Part shown: positions 8,209-17,357 of the stretch, piece after piece
How positions within the stretch are numbered: the stretch's first letter is position 1
Layout: each line of letters begins with the position of its first letter
Source: Sodalinema lacuna_A
Lineage (GTDB): Bacteria; Cyanobacteriota; Cyanobacteriia; Cyanobacteriales; Geitlerinemataceae
Assembly (NCBI GenBank): GCA_900149785.2
Contig: FSSI02000001.1
Location: 62,001-126,000 of the forward strand
Direction of reading: 5' to 3'
Length of the DNA stretch: 64,000 bases
The notes under the pieces: model-generated
Seen by the model: the letters and a program-made list of their open reading frames with translations, nothing else
Told to the model about the DNA's origin: nothing
Databases searched by the model: none
Program-made: the position numbers and the translations under genes

Positions 8209-9849
8209 ATGATTGCGGTGCGTCGTTCCTTTTGGATATTCGCCAGCTTCGGGGTTCTCCTCAGTTTAACCTTTGGTTGTCGCGCTCCCTGGACTGTACA
8301 ACAAGGTCAAGTCAACCGATTACCCCCTCTCCCTCAACATCCACAAATTGAAGTTTACTTCAACCAAAACCCCGCCCAAGACTATCGGGATCCCTACCGC
8401 GATATTAACCGCAACGGCGACAACCTCGAACAACTCCTCATCGATAACATCGAGAACGCCCAAAACCGCATTGACATCGCCGTTCAGGAATTACGACTTC
8501 CGAAACTCGCCCAGGCCATCGCCCGCCAACATCAAGCCGGAGTCACCATTCGCCTGATCCTCGAACATGACTATAACCGCCCCTGGAGTGACTATAGCCC
8601 CGAGGAAATTCGCCAATTCGACGATCGCCAACGCGCCCGTTACGACGAAGCCAAACGCTTAATTGATCGCAACAACGACGGCGTGATGAGTCCCGAGGAA
8701 ATCGCCGAACATGACCCCCTCGTCATCCTTCGCAACGCCCAAGTTCCCACCCTAGATGATACCGCTGATGGCTCCCAAGGCAGTGGCTTGATGCACCATA
8801 AATTTGTTCTGATTGATAACAATATCCTCATCACCGGTTCGGCGAATTTTACCCTGTCAGGAATCCACGGCGATATGGGAGAAACCGCCAGTCGGGGAAA
8901 TCCTAATCATCTCTTGCGCATCGAAAGTCCTGAATTAGTGAGTGTATTTCGTGAAGAGTTTAATTTTATGTGGGGTGGGGATGGGGACGAGTCTCCCCAA
9001 AGTCGCTTTGGCTTGCAAAAACCGAACCGCCCATTACGCAGTTTTACGGTCAATGATACTCTAGTTTCCGTTAAATTTTCCCCGACTTCTACGACGCTTC
9101 CCTGGGAGGAAAGTACCAATGGTGCGATCGCCACCGCCATTGACAGCGCCCAGGACACGATTGATTTAGCCCTATTTGTGTTTTCGTCCCAACCCATCGC
9201 CGATCAACTCCTCCAACGCCATCAAACTGGGGTTGAAATTCGCGCTTTGATTGACCGAGGATTCGCCTTTCGCTATTATTCAGAAGGCTTAGATTTGTTG
9301 GGGGTTGCGTTAGCCGATTCTCAATGTCGCTATGAGGTGGATAATCAACCGTGGGGTTCAGCAATTTCAACGGTTGGCATTCCCCAACTTCCTCCCGGTG
9401 ATATCTTACATCATAAGTTTGGTTTAGTGGATGATTCTCTAGTGATTACAGGGTCTCACAACTGGTCAAAAGCCGCAAATACGAGCAATGACGAAGCCTT
9501 ATTGATGATTCAAAATGAGACCGTCGCCGCTCATTTTCGCCGAGAGTTTGACCGACTGTATGCGACAGCCGAGTTAGGAGTTCCTCCCTGGATTGCTCAA
9601 CGAATTGAAGCACGAGAAGCTGAGTGTTCAGTCATCACCGATCATAGCCGTGATATCCCGGAAGTTGTTAATTTAAATACCGCCACTGTAGAGGAGTTAC
9701 AAACACTTCCTAGGATCGGCGAAGTTTTAGCACAACGCATTGTTGACGCACGTCCATTTAGCCGTCTCGATGACGTGCGCCGCGTCTCCGGGATTGGTGA
9801 GAAAACGATTGAAGGGTGGGGCGATCGCGCTCAGGTTTCTGATGATTAA
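8209..9849 (+). CDS. Phospholipase D-like lipoprotein with EF-hand and helix-hairpin-helix domain
   Basis: A 546-residue protein with an N-terminal lipoprotein signal (LLSLTFGC, lipid-accepting Cys24), so it is probably membrane-anchored on the outer face. It has two PLD catalytic motifs: LMHHKFVLIDN with ITGSANF (about 193-212) and LHHKFGLVDD with ITGSHNW (about 399-420). Between the first PLD strands and the first motif lies an EF-hand-like loop, DRNNDGVMSPEE (about 152-163). The C-terminus (about 485-540) is a ComEA-type helix-hairpin-helix, VNLNTATVEELQTLPRIGE, a nonspecific DNA-binding fold. PLD proteins include both lipid-cleaving enzymes and nucleases such as Nuc. The DNA-binding tail points to a periplasmic or surface nuclease. 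It is co-directional with the cassette upstream (93-bp gap) but may be unrelated. Confidence 0.9.
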   Translation: MIAVRRSFWIFASFGVLLSLTFGCRAPWTVQQGQVNRLPPLPQHPQIEVYFNQNPAQDYRDPYRDINRNGDNLEQLLIDNIENAQNRIDIAVQELRLPKLAQAIARQHQAGVTIRLILEHDYNRPWSDYSPEEIRQFDDRQRARYDEAKRLIDRNNDGVMSPEEIAEHDPLVILRNAQVPTLDDTADGSQGSGLMHHKFVLIDNNILITGSANFTLSGIHGDMGETASRGNPNHLLRIESPELVSVFREEFNFMWGGDGDESPQSRFGLQKPNRPLRSFTVNDTLVSVKFSPTSTTLPWEESTNGAIATAIDSAQDTIDLALFVFSSQPIADQLLQRHQTGVEIRALIDRGFAFRYYSEGLDLLGVALADSQCRYEVDNQPWGSAISTVGIPQLPPGDILHHKFGLVDDSLVITGSHNWSKAANTSNDEALLMIQNETVAAHFRREFDRLYATAELGVPPWIAQRIEAREAECSVITDHSRDIPEVVNLNTATVEELQTLPRIGEVLAQRIVDARPFSRLDDVRRVSGIGEKTIEGWGDRAQVSDD

Positions 9850-9879
9850 CTGTTTTAAGCATCGCAAATTTAACCCTTA

Positions 9880-11916
9880 CTATTTAATCGGCAAATCAAA
9901 GGTAAATGTTGACCCTTGTCCGACACGACTCTCCACAGCAATATGACCACCCATCATCTCCGCGAACTGAGAGGCGATCGCCAATCCTAGACCGGTTCCA
10001 CCATGTTCTCGGGTACTCGAAGAGTCTGCTTGTGAAAAAGGCTGAAAAATGCGCTGATGAAATTCCTCAGGAATGCCAATTCCTGTGTCGGAGACAATAA
10101 AACGAATAATCGATTTTTTCTGCACAATAATCAATTGAATGCGTCCTGACATGGTAAATTTTGCGGCATTGCTGAGTAAATTGAGCAAAATTTGCCGTAC
10201 TCGCTGAGCATCACCATACACACATCCAGGAGAGTTTTTATAGATAACCTCCAAGGTATTATTATTAGCATGAATCAAAAGATCGACTTTTGATAATACC
10301 GTATCCACCAAGCTTTGAATCTCAAAAATATCATAATTCAGGGCAATGCGTCCAGCTTCGATTTTGGAGATATCTAAAATATCACTAATTATTATTAACA
10401 AATGTTGTCCCGAACTATGGATTCGTTGAACATCTTGAATTAAATCAGGATTGTCAAGATCACTCAGTTCGTCTTCTAAGAGTTCGCTATAGCCAATAAT
10501 GGCGTTCAGTGGAGTGCGCAGTTCATGGCTCATATTCGCCAAGAACGCACTTTTAGCACGATTGGCGGCTTCGGCGGCTTCTTTCGCGTCCTTGAGTTCG
10601 AGCCATCGCTGAAGTTCAGTAATATCCTGTAAGCTGCCGATCGCATAATGTTCCGAAACAACCGCCCGTTCGCGCACCAGACGTTCCTCACCATCAGCTC
10701 GCACAATTCGATAGTCCACACAGAACGAATCCTGATGTGTTAAAAAGGCTTGATACGCCTGACAAACAGCCGCTTTATCATCCGGATGAAACGCGGATTC
10801 TAACCGGTGTCGATTTGGCGATCGCGGTGGACTCGTCCAACCAAAAATTGTTAAAATTTCCGGAGACCAATACATCTCACCGGTTCTTAAATCCAAATCC
10901 CAATTTCCCAATTGGGTAATACGTTGAGCATTCTCAAGACGGACTTGATTGCGCTTAAGAGACGCTTCAGCTCGACGTTGCCCCGCTAGAGTGGTGGCCA
11001 AGACGAGGGACGCAACGGAGACAACGGTGATAAAGGCCTGAAGGGAAAGAACCGCCTGGGTGACCGTTCGAGCTTGGACTAAAAACGGTCCACTGTTGCG
11101 CAAAATTCCCCAAACCGCCATCGTGGCAATAATGAGGTTGATCGAGACGGTTCCCCGTTTGCCGAAGCGTAACGCCGTCCACATGAGAATGGGAAACGGG
11201 AGATATTCTAGGGGAAATTCGTAACTTTGAGCGCGACTGCGGGAACAGAAGACAAACCAGCCAATCGCAATCGAAGCGTTGAGAAGTAGCAGAATCTCCA
11301 GATAGCGTTTGAGCGATCGCCGGCGAAGTTCCTCTCGGGGCAAGTCATAGCGGCGATCGCATAACGCCAAACAAAGCGGGGTAATCGTCGCCAGCCCCGT
11401 GATGTGACTCATCGTAATCAGCCAGCCAATTTCACCAAAGCTGAGACGATTGGCAAGATCAAGGCGGATAGACCCGAGGAGGGCTGTTTGCATCAGCAAA
11501 CTCAACAAAGCCGCCACCACCGTCCCGACCGCCATCAACAAGGCAACATCTCGCAGTCGTTCCAAGGATGAGCGAAAGTGTAATCGCTTCAGCCAAACTG
11601 CGGTCACGAGAACTTCGAGGGTTTGGGCGATGGCCCAAGCCACACTCAATCCCACCGGCCATCCCTCGACAACCGCCCCAAGTAAGGACCCAAGGGCAAC
11701 CCCCAACGCGAGCGATCGCCCCCCAAGGAGTAAGGCCGCTAAGCCCAATCCAGGGGCAATTCCCATCAGGGCAAATTGTAATTCACTCGTGGCGATCATC
11801 TGACTCAAACCACTCAGAGCCACATAGAAGATCACCAATGCCAGAATCTGATAGGCAAAACGACGTTGCCGCTGTTGGAGAGTCTGTTGAAGAAAATTTA
11901 GGATGAAGACCATCAT
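9880..11916 (-). CDS. MASE1-PAS sensor histidine kinase
   Basis: A 678-residue membrane histidine kinase. Residues about 15-310 are a MASE1 sensor with eight or so membrane helices (ALVIFYVALSGLSQMI, GIAPGLGLAALLLGG and others). A PAS domain follows (ITQLGNWDLDLRTGEMYWSPEIL). HisKA carries the phosphorylatable His in FLANMSHELRTPLNAIIGYS (about residue 460). The ATPase domain has NLLSNAAKFT, DTGIGIPEEF and GGTGLGLAIA boxes. There is no receiver domain in the protein and no response regulator beside it, so it is an orphan kinase. It converges with the PLD gene (30-bp gap). The signal sensed is unknown. Confidence 0.93.
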   Translation of the reverse strand: MMVFILNFLQQTLQQRQRRFAYQILALVIFYVALSGLSQMIATSELQFALMGIAPGLGLAALLLGGRSLALGVALGSLLGAVVEGWPVGLSVAWAIAQTLEVLVTAVWLKRLHFRSSLERLRDVALLMAVGTVVAALLSLLMQTALLGSIRLDLANRLSFGEIGWLITMSHITGLATITPLCLALCDRRYDLPREELRRRSLKRYLEILLLLNASIAIGWFVFCSRSRAQSYEFPLEYLPFPILMWTALRFGKRGTVSINLIIATMAVWGILRNSGPFLVQARTVTQAVLSLQAFITVVSVASLVLATTLAGQRRAEASLKRNQVRLENAQRITQLGNWDLDLRTGEMYWSPEILTIFGWTSPPRSPNRHRLESAFHPDDKAAVCQAYQAFLTHQDSFCVDYRIVRADGEERLVRERAVVSEHYAIGSLQDITELQRWLELKDAKEAAEAANRAKSAFLANMSHELRTPLNAIIGYSELLEDELSDLDNPDLIQDVQRIHSSGQHLLIIISDILDISKIEAGRIALNYDIFEIQSLVDTVLSKVDLLIHANNNTLEVIYKNSPGCVYGDAQRVRQILLNLLSNAAKFTMSGRIQLIIVQKKSIIRFIVSDTGIGIPEEFHQRIFQPFSQADSSSTREHGGTGLGLAIASQFAEMMGGHIAVESRVGQGSTFTFDLPIK

Positions 11917-12148
11917 CTGGGTCTAATACAAATCAAATAAAATTAAACCGTGTAGGATAATGGATCTCAGTTATCCAGCCATGGTCTCTGGTTCCTTCCT
12001 ACTATAATTATTTCAGAGTTTCGGAATTTTCTGATTCCCCTGGGACAGTCACTGGGGGATAAGGGTCTCCCGATAGGCAGCCAGACGGTTTACCCCATTG
12101 ATGGCAACTCATTTTAGGAATGGCGATCTACTCTTAACAGCTCTCTCA

Positions 12149-12685
12149 ATGGATAACAATCCTCTCTATTTTCGCGCCCCCCGCGTCCCCCTCTGGCGGC
12201 GAGGCTGTGCCTTTGCCTTTGACAGTCTCATCGCTTGGTTACTGGCGACCCTAGTTGGGGGACCGGCGGTGACGGCCCAATTCGTGGTCTTTGCCCTCAC
12301 TTGGTTTTCGATGCGGGTGATTGTCCCGACCTCCTATTTTGGCCAAAGTCCCGGCCGTTGGGCCTTTGATATGCGAGTCGTCAGCGATCGCGATAACCGA
12401 ACACCCCTCTGGCAAGATTTCGCCAAACGAGAGGCCGTCTCAGGAATCGCCGTGTTTTTAGCCCTGGTGGGATTTTTCAATCTCGGGTCTCGGAATGCCT
12501 TTTATCTAATTCTCCTATTGCCCCTCGGCATTGATGTTGGGGTGGCCTGGTTTGACCCAGTCGATCCCTCGGCCTTTCACGATCGCCTCAGTGAAACCCG
12601 CATTGTCGCCACCCGTCGCGGCTATTCCCTCGACCTGAAAGTTAAAAAATGGGTTGCTCTAATCAGCCGAAATGTGAAACAATAG
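12149..12685 (+). CDS. RDD family membrane protein
   Basis: About 178 residues from ATG 12149 (MDNNPLYFRAPRVPLWRRG). Upstream ATG 12101 and a TTG at 12098 are alternative starts that add residues not typical of the family. The RDD hallmark is present: RR near the N-terminus (PLWRRGCAFAFDSLIAWLL) and a later Asp-rich region (DPVDPSAFHDRLSETRIV). Helices such as FALTWFSMRVIV and ISGIAVFLALVGFFNLG cross the membrane. The YFGQSPGRWAFDMRVVSD segment is the usual RDD loop. RDD proteins have been linked to ion transport and membrane adaptation, but the role here is unknown. It precedes rpmG by 73 bp on the same strand. Confidence 0.85.
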   Translation: MDNNPLYFRAPRVPLWRRGCAFAFDSLIAWLLATLVGGPAVTAQFVVFALTWFSMRVIVPTSYFGQSPGRWAFDMRVVSDRDNRTPLWQDFAKREAVSGIAVFLALVGFFNLGSRNAFYLILLLPLGIDVGVAWFDPVDPSAFHDRLSETRIVATRRGYSLDLKVKKWVALISRNVKQ

Positions 12686-12758
12686 TTGATCGTGTCTGAA
12701 TTTTAAACAATTCGGACCGATTCGATCCAACAGCGAGTATAACCAACCGAGTACAACT

Positions 12759-12947
12759 ATGGCTAAGGGCGTTCGCATTGTTGTGACCCTCGAATGTACA
12801 GAGTGTCGCACCAACCCTGACAAGCGGTCTAACGGCGTGTCCCGATACACGTCCCAGAAAAACCGCCGCAACACCACGGGACGGATGGAACTCAAGAAGT
12901 TCTGCCCCCATTGCAACAAACATACGGTTCACAAAGAAACCAAATAA
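12759..12947 (+). CDS. rpmG: 50S ribosomal protein L33
   Basis: A 62-residue protein beginning MAKGVRIVVTLECTECR and containing the zinc-ribbon cysteines CTEC (Cys13, Cys16) and CPHC near the end, so this is the zinc-binding C+ form of L33. YTSQKNRRNTTGRMELKKFCPHC is the standard L33 signature (split here around Arg/Met). Length is normal. It lies 78 bp before rpsR, an arrangement shared by many cyanobacteria and plastid genomes. Confidence 0.98.
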   Translation: MAKGVRIVVTLECTECRTNPDKRSNGVSRYTSQKNRRNTTGRMELKKFCPHCNKHTVHKETK

Positions 12948-13025
12948 CACCTCAGATATCCCCTGGATATCCTCTGAGTGTTGTGTCCATCGTCAATTGC
13001 CTTGTTATAGGAGTAACCACAATTC

Positions 13026-13244
13026 ATGGCAGGATTTTACCGTCGTCGTATCTCCCCCATTAAACCCGGAGATCCCATTGACTACAAAGATGTTGAGCTA
13101 CTGCGTAAGTTCATCACCGAGCGAGGAAAAATCTTACCTCGCCGCATTACCGGTCTGACCTCTCGCCAACAGCGAGATCTGACGAAGGCCATCAAACGCG
13201 CTAGAATATTGGCACTGTTACCCTTCCTGAACCGAGAAGGCTAA
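13026..13244 (+). CDS. rpsR: 30S ribosomal protein S18
   Basis: A 72-residue protein with MAGFYRRRISPIKPGD and the core S18 motif RGKILPRRITGLTSRQQ followed by LTKAIKRARILALLPF. S18 sits on the small-subunit platform and partners S6. An AGGAG box lies about 12 nt before the ATG. The gene forms a ribosomal pair with rpmG and is followed by the RNB exoribonuclease gene, as in many cyanobacteria. Confidence 0.98.
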   Translation: MAGFYRRRISPIKPGDPIDYKDVELLRKFITERGKILPRRITGLTSRQQRDLTKAIKRARILALLPFLNREG

Positions 13245-13276
13245 CGTCAAAATCTGACAAGACTCGGTTGATCGTA

Positions 13277-13302
13277 ATTCGCAACCCGAATTCGCAACCC
13301 GA
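13277..13302. repeat. 13-bp tandem duplication upstream of the RNB gene
   Basis: Two perfect copies of a unit containing TTCGCAACCCGA lie at 13277-13289 and 13290-13302, with a diverged continuation to about 13330. They sit in the gap between rpsR and the exoribonuclease gene. Confidence 0.85.
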
Positions 13303-13397
13303 ATGTCGTAACCCCAATGTCACACCCGCCTGAGTCTGATGGGTGTGAGATATCGTACAAGCGCTAAGGCGTTCGATGTAAGAGAGTTTAAGGGCTG

Positions 13398-15407
13398 GTG
13401 GAGAAAGGAAATCTAATCGAATTTCGACTACAGGGTGAGCGCCGGCTCGCCGTTTTAGATCGCCCCGAAGGTAAGAAAAACTGGGTGGTCGTCGATGAGC
13501 AAGGCCAAAGCCGAACCCTCTCGCCGAAACAGATGTCCTATTGCCTCGATGGGCAATCATACCAGCCCTCAGACTTGGCGGACTTTCAAGCGCAAGTCAG
13601 CCCATATCTCGATCCCTCCAGTTTAGAGGTGGCCTGGGAACTGCTCTCGGAAGATGGAGAGTCCGTCGCGCCCGAAGAGTTGGCCCTGTTGCTGTTTAGC
13701 GATTCGACTCCCGCTCAGTGCTACGCCGCCCATCGCCTACTGTGTGACGACAAAATTTATTTTAAACAAAAGGGCGATCGCTACGAACCTCGCCCGGCCA
13801 GCCAAGTCGCTGAACTCAAACACCAACTCGAAGCCGAAGCCCTGCGGCAACAAGCCTGGACCGCCTTCCTCGAACGGATTGCCCAGGCCCTGGCCGGAAC
13901 CCCCACAGACTGGGATAGTAGCGATCGCAGCCACCTCGATGCCCTAGAACGCTACGCCACCCTAGGAGATGAAGCCCCCGGACGCAGCGCCGCCCATGAC
14001 GTTCTCAGCGCCCTCAATCGCCCCCTAACGCCCCAAGGCGCCTTTGATGTGCTGGTGGATCTCGGACTATGGAGTCCTCACGAAAACCTCTTTTTACGGC
14101 GCACCCAGATTCCCACGCACTTCTCTAGCAAGGTTCTCGACGTGGCGCAACGCTGTTTGACCAACTTCCCCCCCGATACGGAACCCAACCGCCTGGACTT
14201 AACCCACCTCAAGCTCTACACCATTGACGATGCCAGCACCCAAGAAATTGACGATGGCCTGAGTGTTGAGTTTTTAGAGGGCGATCGCCAACGCCTATGG
14301 GTCCACATCGCCGATCCCACCCGTTGGCTCACCCCCGGCGATGAACTGGATTTAGAAGCTCGTCGCCGTTGCACCACCGTCTATCTACCCACCGGTATGA
14401 CCCCCATGTTGCCCCCAGAACTGGCAACCGGTCCGATGAGCCTCAATGCCGGTCAAACCTGCTGCGCCCTCAGCTTCAGCGTCATCCTCAACCCCGATGG
14501 TAGCGTGGACGAGTTCAGTATCCACCCCAGTCTCGTTAAACCCACTTACCGACTCACCTACGATGATGTCGATGAAATGCTGGAGTTGGGCCTACGGGCC
14601 GAACCCGAAATCGCCGCCATTGGTGAATGGGCAAAAATCCGCCATCGTTGGCGACAGTCTCAGGGGTCGATTTTTATCGATATGCCCGAATCCGCCATCA
14701 AAGTCAACGATGATGACGTCACCATCGAAGTCTTAGATAACTCCGCCTCGCGCCAGTTAGTGGCCGAAATGATGATTCTGGCCGGAGAAGTGGCCGCCCG
14801 CTACGCTCAAGAGCATAATCTGGCCATCCCCTTCCGTCATCAATCTCAACCGGAACTCCCCCCAGAAGAAGAACTCCTACAATTGCCCGCTGGCCCCGTT
14901 CGCGCCTGCGCCATCCGCAAATGTATGCCCCGCAGCGAAATGAGTGTCTTCCCCAACCGTCACGCCAGTTTGGGCCTCGATACCTATACCCAAGTCACCT
15001 CACCGATTCGCCGCTATACGGACTTACTCACTCATTTTCAGTTAAAGGCCCATTTACGGGGAGACAGCCAGCCCTTTTCCAGTGAGCAAGTGCAGCAATT
15101 GATGATGAGCGTGATGGTATCGGCCAAAGAAGCGGTGTTAGTCGAACGGCAAACCTGCCGCTATTGGGCGATCGAATACCTACGCCGCCATCAAGACGAA
15201 ACCTGGCAAGCCCTAATGTTACGTTGGATTCGCCCCGATGATAACTTAGGCTCACTCCTCCTCGAAGAGATTGGCATTGAGTTTGTCTGGCGTTTCCCAC
15301 GTTCAATGCAACCTGGAGAACGCTTCCAAGTCCGAGTCAGCTATGCAGACCCCCGTGAAGACAGCATCCAGTTCCAAGAAGTAGTTGACAGTCCGGCTCA
15401 GGTATGA
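13398..15407 (+). CDS. RNB-domain 3'-5' exoribonuclease (RNase II/R family)
   Basis: A 669-residue protein starting at GTG 13398; the family-conserved opening MEKGNLIEFRLQGERRLAVLDRPEGK supports this start even though no ATG is near. The RNB catalytic domain covers about 270-580: LTHLKLYTIDDASTQEIDDGLSVE holds the Mg2+-binding aspartates, followed by WVHIADPTRWLTPG and later SPIRRYTDLLTHFQLKAHL. The N-terminal 250 residues are the diverged cyanobacterial/plastid RNR1-like region. A short S1-like beta domain ends the protein. It degrades RNA processively from the 3' end. Linkage to rpmG-rpsR suggests co-regulation with ribosome synthesis. Confidence 0.93.
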   Translation: MEKGNLIEFRLQGERRLAVLDRPEGKKNWVVVDEQGQSRTLSPKQMSYCLDGQSYQPSDLADFQAQVSPYLDPSSLEVAWELLSEDGESVAPEELALLLFSDSTPAQCYAAHRLLCDDKIYFKQKGDRYEPRPASQVAELKHQLEAEALRQQAWTAFLERIAQALAGTPTDWDSSDRSHLDALERYATLGDEAPGRSAAHDVLSALNRPLTPQGAFDVLVDLGLWSPHENLFLRRTQIPTHFSSKVLDVAQRCLTNFPPDTEPNRLDLTHLKLYTIDDASTQEIDDGLSVEFLEGDRQRLWVHIADPTRWLTPGDELDLEARRRCTTVYLPTGMTPMLPPELATGPMSLNAGQTCCALSFSVILNPDGSVDEFSIHPSLVKPTYRLTYDDVDEMLELGLRAEPEIAAIGEWAKIRHRWRQSQGSIFIDMPESAIKVNDDDVTIEVLDNSASRQLVAEMMILAGEVAARYAQEHNLAIPFRHQSQPELPPEEELLQLPAGPVRACAIRKCMPRSEMSVFPNRHASLGLDTYTQVTSPIRRYTDLLTHFQLKAHLRGDSQPFSSEQVQQLMMSVMVSAKEAVLVERQTCRYWAIEYLRRHQDETWQALMLRWIRPDDNLGSLLLEEIGIEFVWRFPRSMQPGERFQVRVSYADPREDSIQFQEVVDSPAQV

Positions 15408-15441
15408 TATGCAACTTTGCGTCTAGGGCTTTGATTGAACC

Positions 15442-16212
15442 TTAAAGGCTTTTGTGAAACAGAACGATGCGGTTGCGTCCGTTTTGCTTGGCTTGATATA
15501 ACGCCATATCCGCCTGATTCACTAATAGGGTGGGTTGAATGCGGCTGTGGGGCGTCACCGTGGCCACACCCAGGCTCATACTGATGATACGACCAATGGG
15601 CGAGGCTTCATGTTTGATGTTCAACTTCCGAATCCGTTGGCGAATCTCTTGGGCAATATACATCGCTCCAATGGAATCCGTATCCGGTAGAATTAGGGCA
15701 ATTTCTTCGCCACCATAGCGGGCCGCTAAGTCCGTAGCCCGCTTGGCGCAATCATGACAGGCTTGACAGACTTTTTGTAAACAGTCGTCCCCGGCTTGGT
15801 GTCCGTAGGTGTCGTTGTAGCGTTTGAAATAGTCAATGTCACCCAAGATGAGGGAGAAGGGCTTTTGATCTCGGGTGAGGCGTTTCCACTCGCGCTCTAG
15901 GGTGATATCAAAGCGTCGCCGATTGGCAATTCCCGTTAAGCCATCGACACTGGCGAGCTGTTCGAGTTCTTTGTTCGCCAGAGCCAGTCTCTCGTTTAAC
16001 TCTTGCACATCTCGATTACGCGCCCGTAATTCGACTTCGATCGCATCGGCATGTTCGGTGATGTTCTCTACCATAATCTCTAGGTCGAGTTTTTCACGCT
16101 GTACGATCTCAAGTTCTAGGCGCAGTTGGGCAAGTTCTTCAATGAGGCGCTCTGGTGATGTTTCCGGTTCCACGGTAGCAAAAGGCTCACAGTTTACAGT
16201 TGAGGGGGACAT
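15442..16212 (-). CDS. Coiled-coil diguanylate cyclase (GGEEI variant, I-site intact)
   Basis: A 256-residue soluble protein. Residues about 20-85 form a coiled coil (IEELAQLRLELEIVQREKLDLE), probably for dimerisation. The GGDEF domain follows (GLTGIANRRRFDITLEREW; FSLILGDIDYFKRYNDTYGHQ). The active-site loop reads RYGGEEI, a functional GGEEF-like variant. RATD lies five residues upstream and fits the inhibitory c-di-GMP site RxxD, suggesting product inhibition. There is no visible sensory domain. It converts two GTP to c-di-GMP. The gene converges with the exoribonuclease gene (34-bp gap). Confidence 0.92.
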   Translation of the reverse strand: MSPSTVNCEPFATVEPETSPERLIEELAQLRLELEIVQREKLDLEIMVENITEHADAIEVELRARNRDVQELNERLALANKELEQLASVDGLTGIANRRRFDITLEREWKRLTRDQKPFSLILGDIDYFKRYNDTYGHQAGDDCLQKVCQACHDCAKRATDLAARYGGEEIALILPDTDSIGAMYIAQEIRQRIRKLNIKHEASPIGRIISMSLGVATVTPHSRIQPTLLVNQADMALYQAKQNGRNRIVLFHKSL

Positions 16213-16624
16213 ACCGAGACAATGAAGTCATTCTGAAAACTCTCACATCAATGTTTTGCACCCTTTGCCTCTCGTTGGGTCAACCTCAACATACCCTAAA
16301 GATTAACCCTTTGCTAGACCTAGGCTCCGGGCGATTCTTCAATTTTGGGCGCGAATCTGAGTTTTTGGTAAACCGGTGTAACGAATATGCCCAAACCTTG
16401 ACTCAGAGACCGGCGATCGCCCAAAATCTCTGAAAAAATCCCCGCTTGGTGTAAAGCTTTATTAAGATTTGTCAACCGGGTTTGCATCACAGACCTACAA
16501 TGGGGTCGGGTTGACGACGAACGACGCGATCGCCTGGCTCTGTCGTGCGTCCACCCACCATAATCAATTGATCTAAACGTTTAACCTAAACGTTATCGCC
16601 AACGGAGATTCTAGGGAGCGCCCA
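16213..16624. other. Intergenic region between divergent genes
   Basis: A 412-bp gap between the divergent cyclase and the lysine-rich protein gene. It should hold both promoters, but I could not pick convincing -35/-10 pairs. A TACAAT hexamer near 16496 could be a -10 box for the plus-strand gene. A GGGAGCG ribosome-binding site precedes the ATG at 16625. No supported ORF or structured RNA was seen. Confidence 0.4.
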
Positions 16625-17053
16625 ATGTTAAAAAAGCTTTTGAAATCCAAAAAAACGAGTTATTTCTTAGAGATTGATGACAAATCCGGGCAGGACAACG
16701 GCAAAGCCTCGGAAACCTCCCAAAAACCCGCTCAAACAGCTAAAGTAGAGAACAAGCCCAGCCCCCAAGCCAAGGCAGAAGCTCCTCAAGCCGAAAAAGC
16801 TCCTAAAAAAGCGGCCAAGGCTAAAAAAGCCCCCAAAGCTCAGCCAACTCCTCAACCCACTCAGGCCAAGGCTTCAGCTCAACCAGCAGCGGCCAAACCC
16901 CAGCCGAAACCCCAGCCGAAACCCCAGCCGAAACAGCGTAAAGAGTTTGCCACACGCTACCTAATGCCCAATTCTCCCACCCCTCGCCGCCGCCCCGGTG
17001 CCAATATGCAGTCCTTCCTGGATATGGCTAAAGAGCCTGGCATGGGACGATAG
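16625..17053 (+). CDS. Lysine/alanine/proline-rich low-complexity protein, conserved C-terminus
   Basis: A 142-residue basic protein. The N-terminus (MLKKLLKSKKTSYFLEID) and the C-terminus (RYLMPNSPTPRRRPGANMQ then SFLDMAKEPGM) look conserved and ordered. The middle (about 25-105) is a disordered linker of K, A, P and Q including a 12-bp DNA repeat giving PQPK units. The composition resembles histone-H1-like bacterial proteins, but the ordered ends argue for a short peptide with terminal binding motifs. A good ribosome-binding site (GGGAGCG) precedes the ATG. I do not recognise a named family; the function is unknown. Confidence 0.75.
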   Translation: MLKKLLKSKKTSYFLEIDDKSGQDNGKASETSQKPAQTAKVENKPSPQAKAEAPQAEKAPKKAAKAKKAPKAQPTPQPTQAKASAQPAAAKPQPKPQPKPQPKQRKEFATRYLMPNSPTPRRRPGANMQSFLDMAKEPGMGR

Positions 17054-17177
17054 GAGTCTTGATTCAGGATCAACATCAAATTCACTTGTCTTAGCGGGGA
17101 TGCGTCAGAGTAGACGTGTCCCCGTTTTCGCCTGCTCATTGTTCAGAGAACTCTACCCCGGTGCGCCATTCCCGGCC

Positions 17178-17208
17178 AAAAAAAAGAAGGGAGAGCCGTA
17201 GCCCTCCC
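17178..17208 (-). terminator. Rho-independent terminator of gatB
   Basis: Read on the minus strand, a 9-bp GC-rich stem (two G-T pairs) with a two-base loop (stem 17189-17208) is followed by a U-rich run (17178-17185). It lies 150 bp downstream of the gatB stop and on its strand. Confidence 0.8.
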
Positions 17209-17302
17209 CGCCATCAGGGTGCATCTATACCACAGTTTAACGGATTAGGGGTGAGGGGTCAACCCCCACATCCCTGAATTTTGAAAAACCGGCTCAAAAC
17301 CA

Positions 17303-17337
17303 TCTCGCACCCGTTCTCGCACCCGTTCTCGCACCCA
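17303..17337. repeat. 12-bp tandem repeat, about three copies
   Basis: Units of TCTCGCACCCGT start at 17303, 17315 and 17327 (the last one diverged at its end). The repeat sits just downstream of the gatB stop codon, between it and the terminator. Confidence 0.85.
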
Positions 17338-17357
17338 TTGACGAAGAGCCGTTGCAG

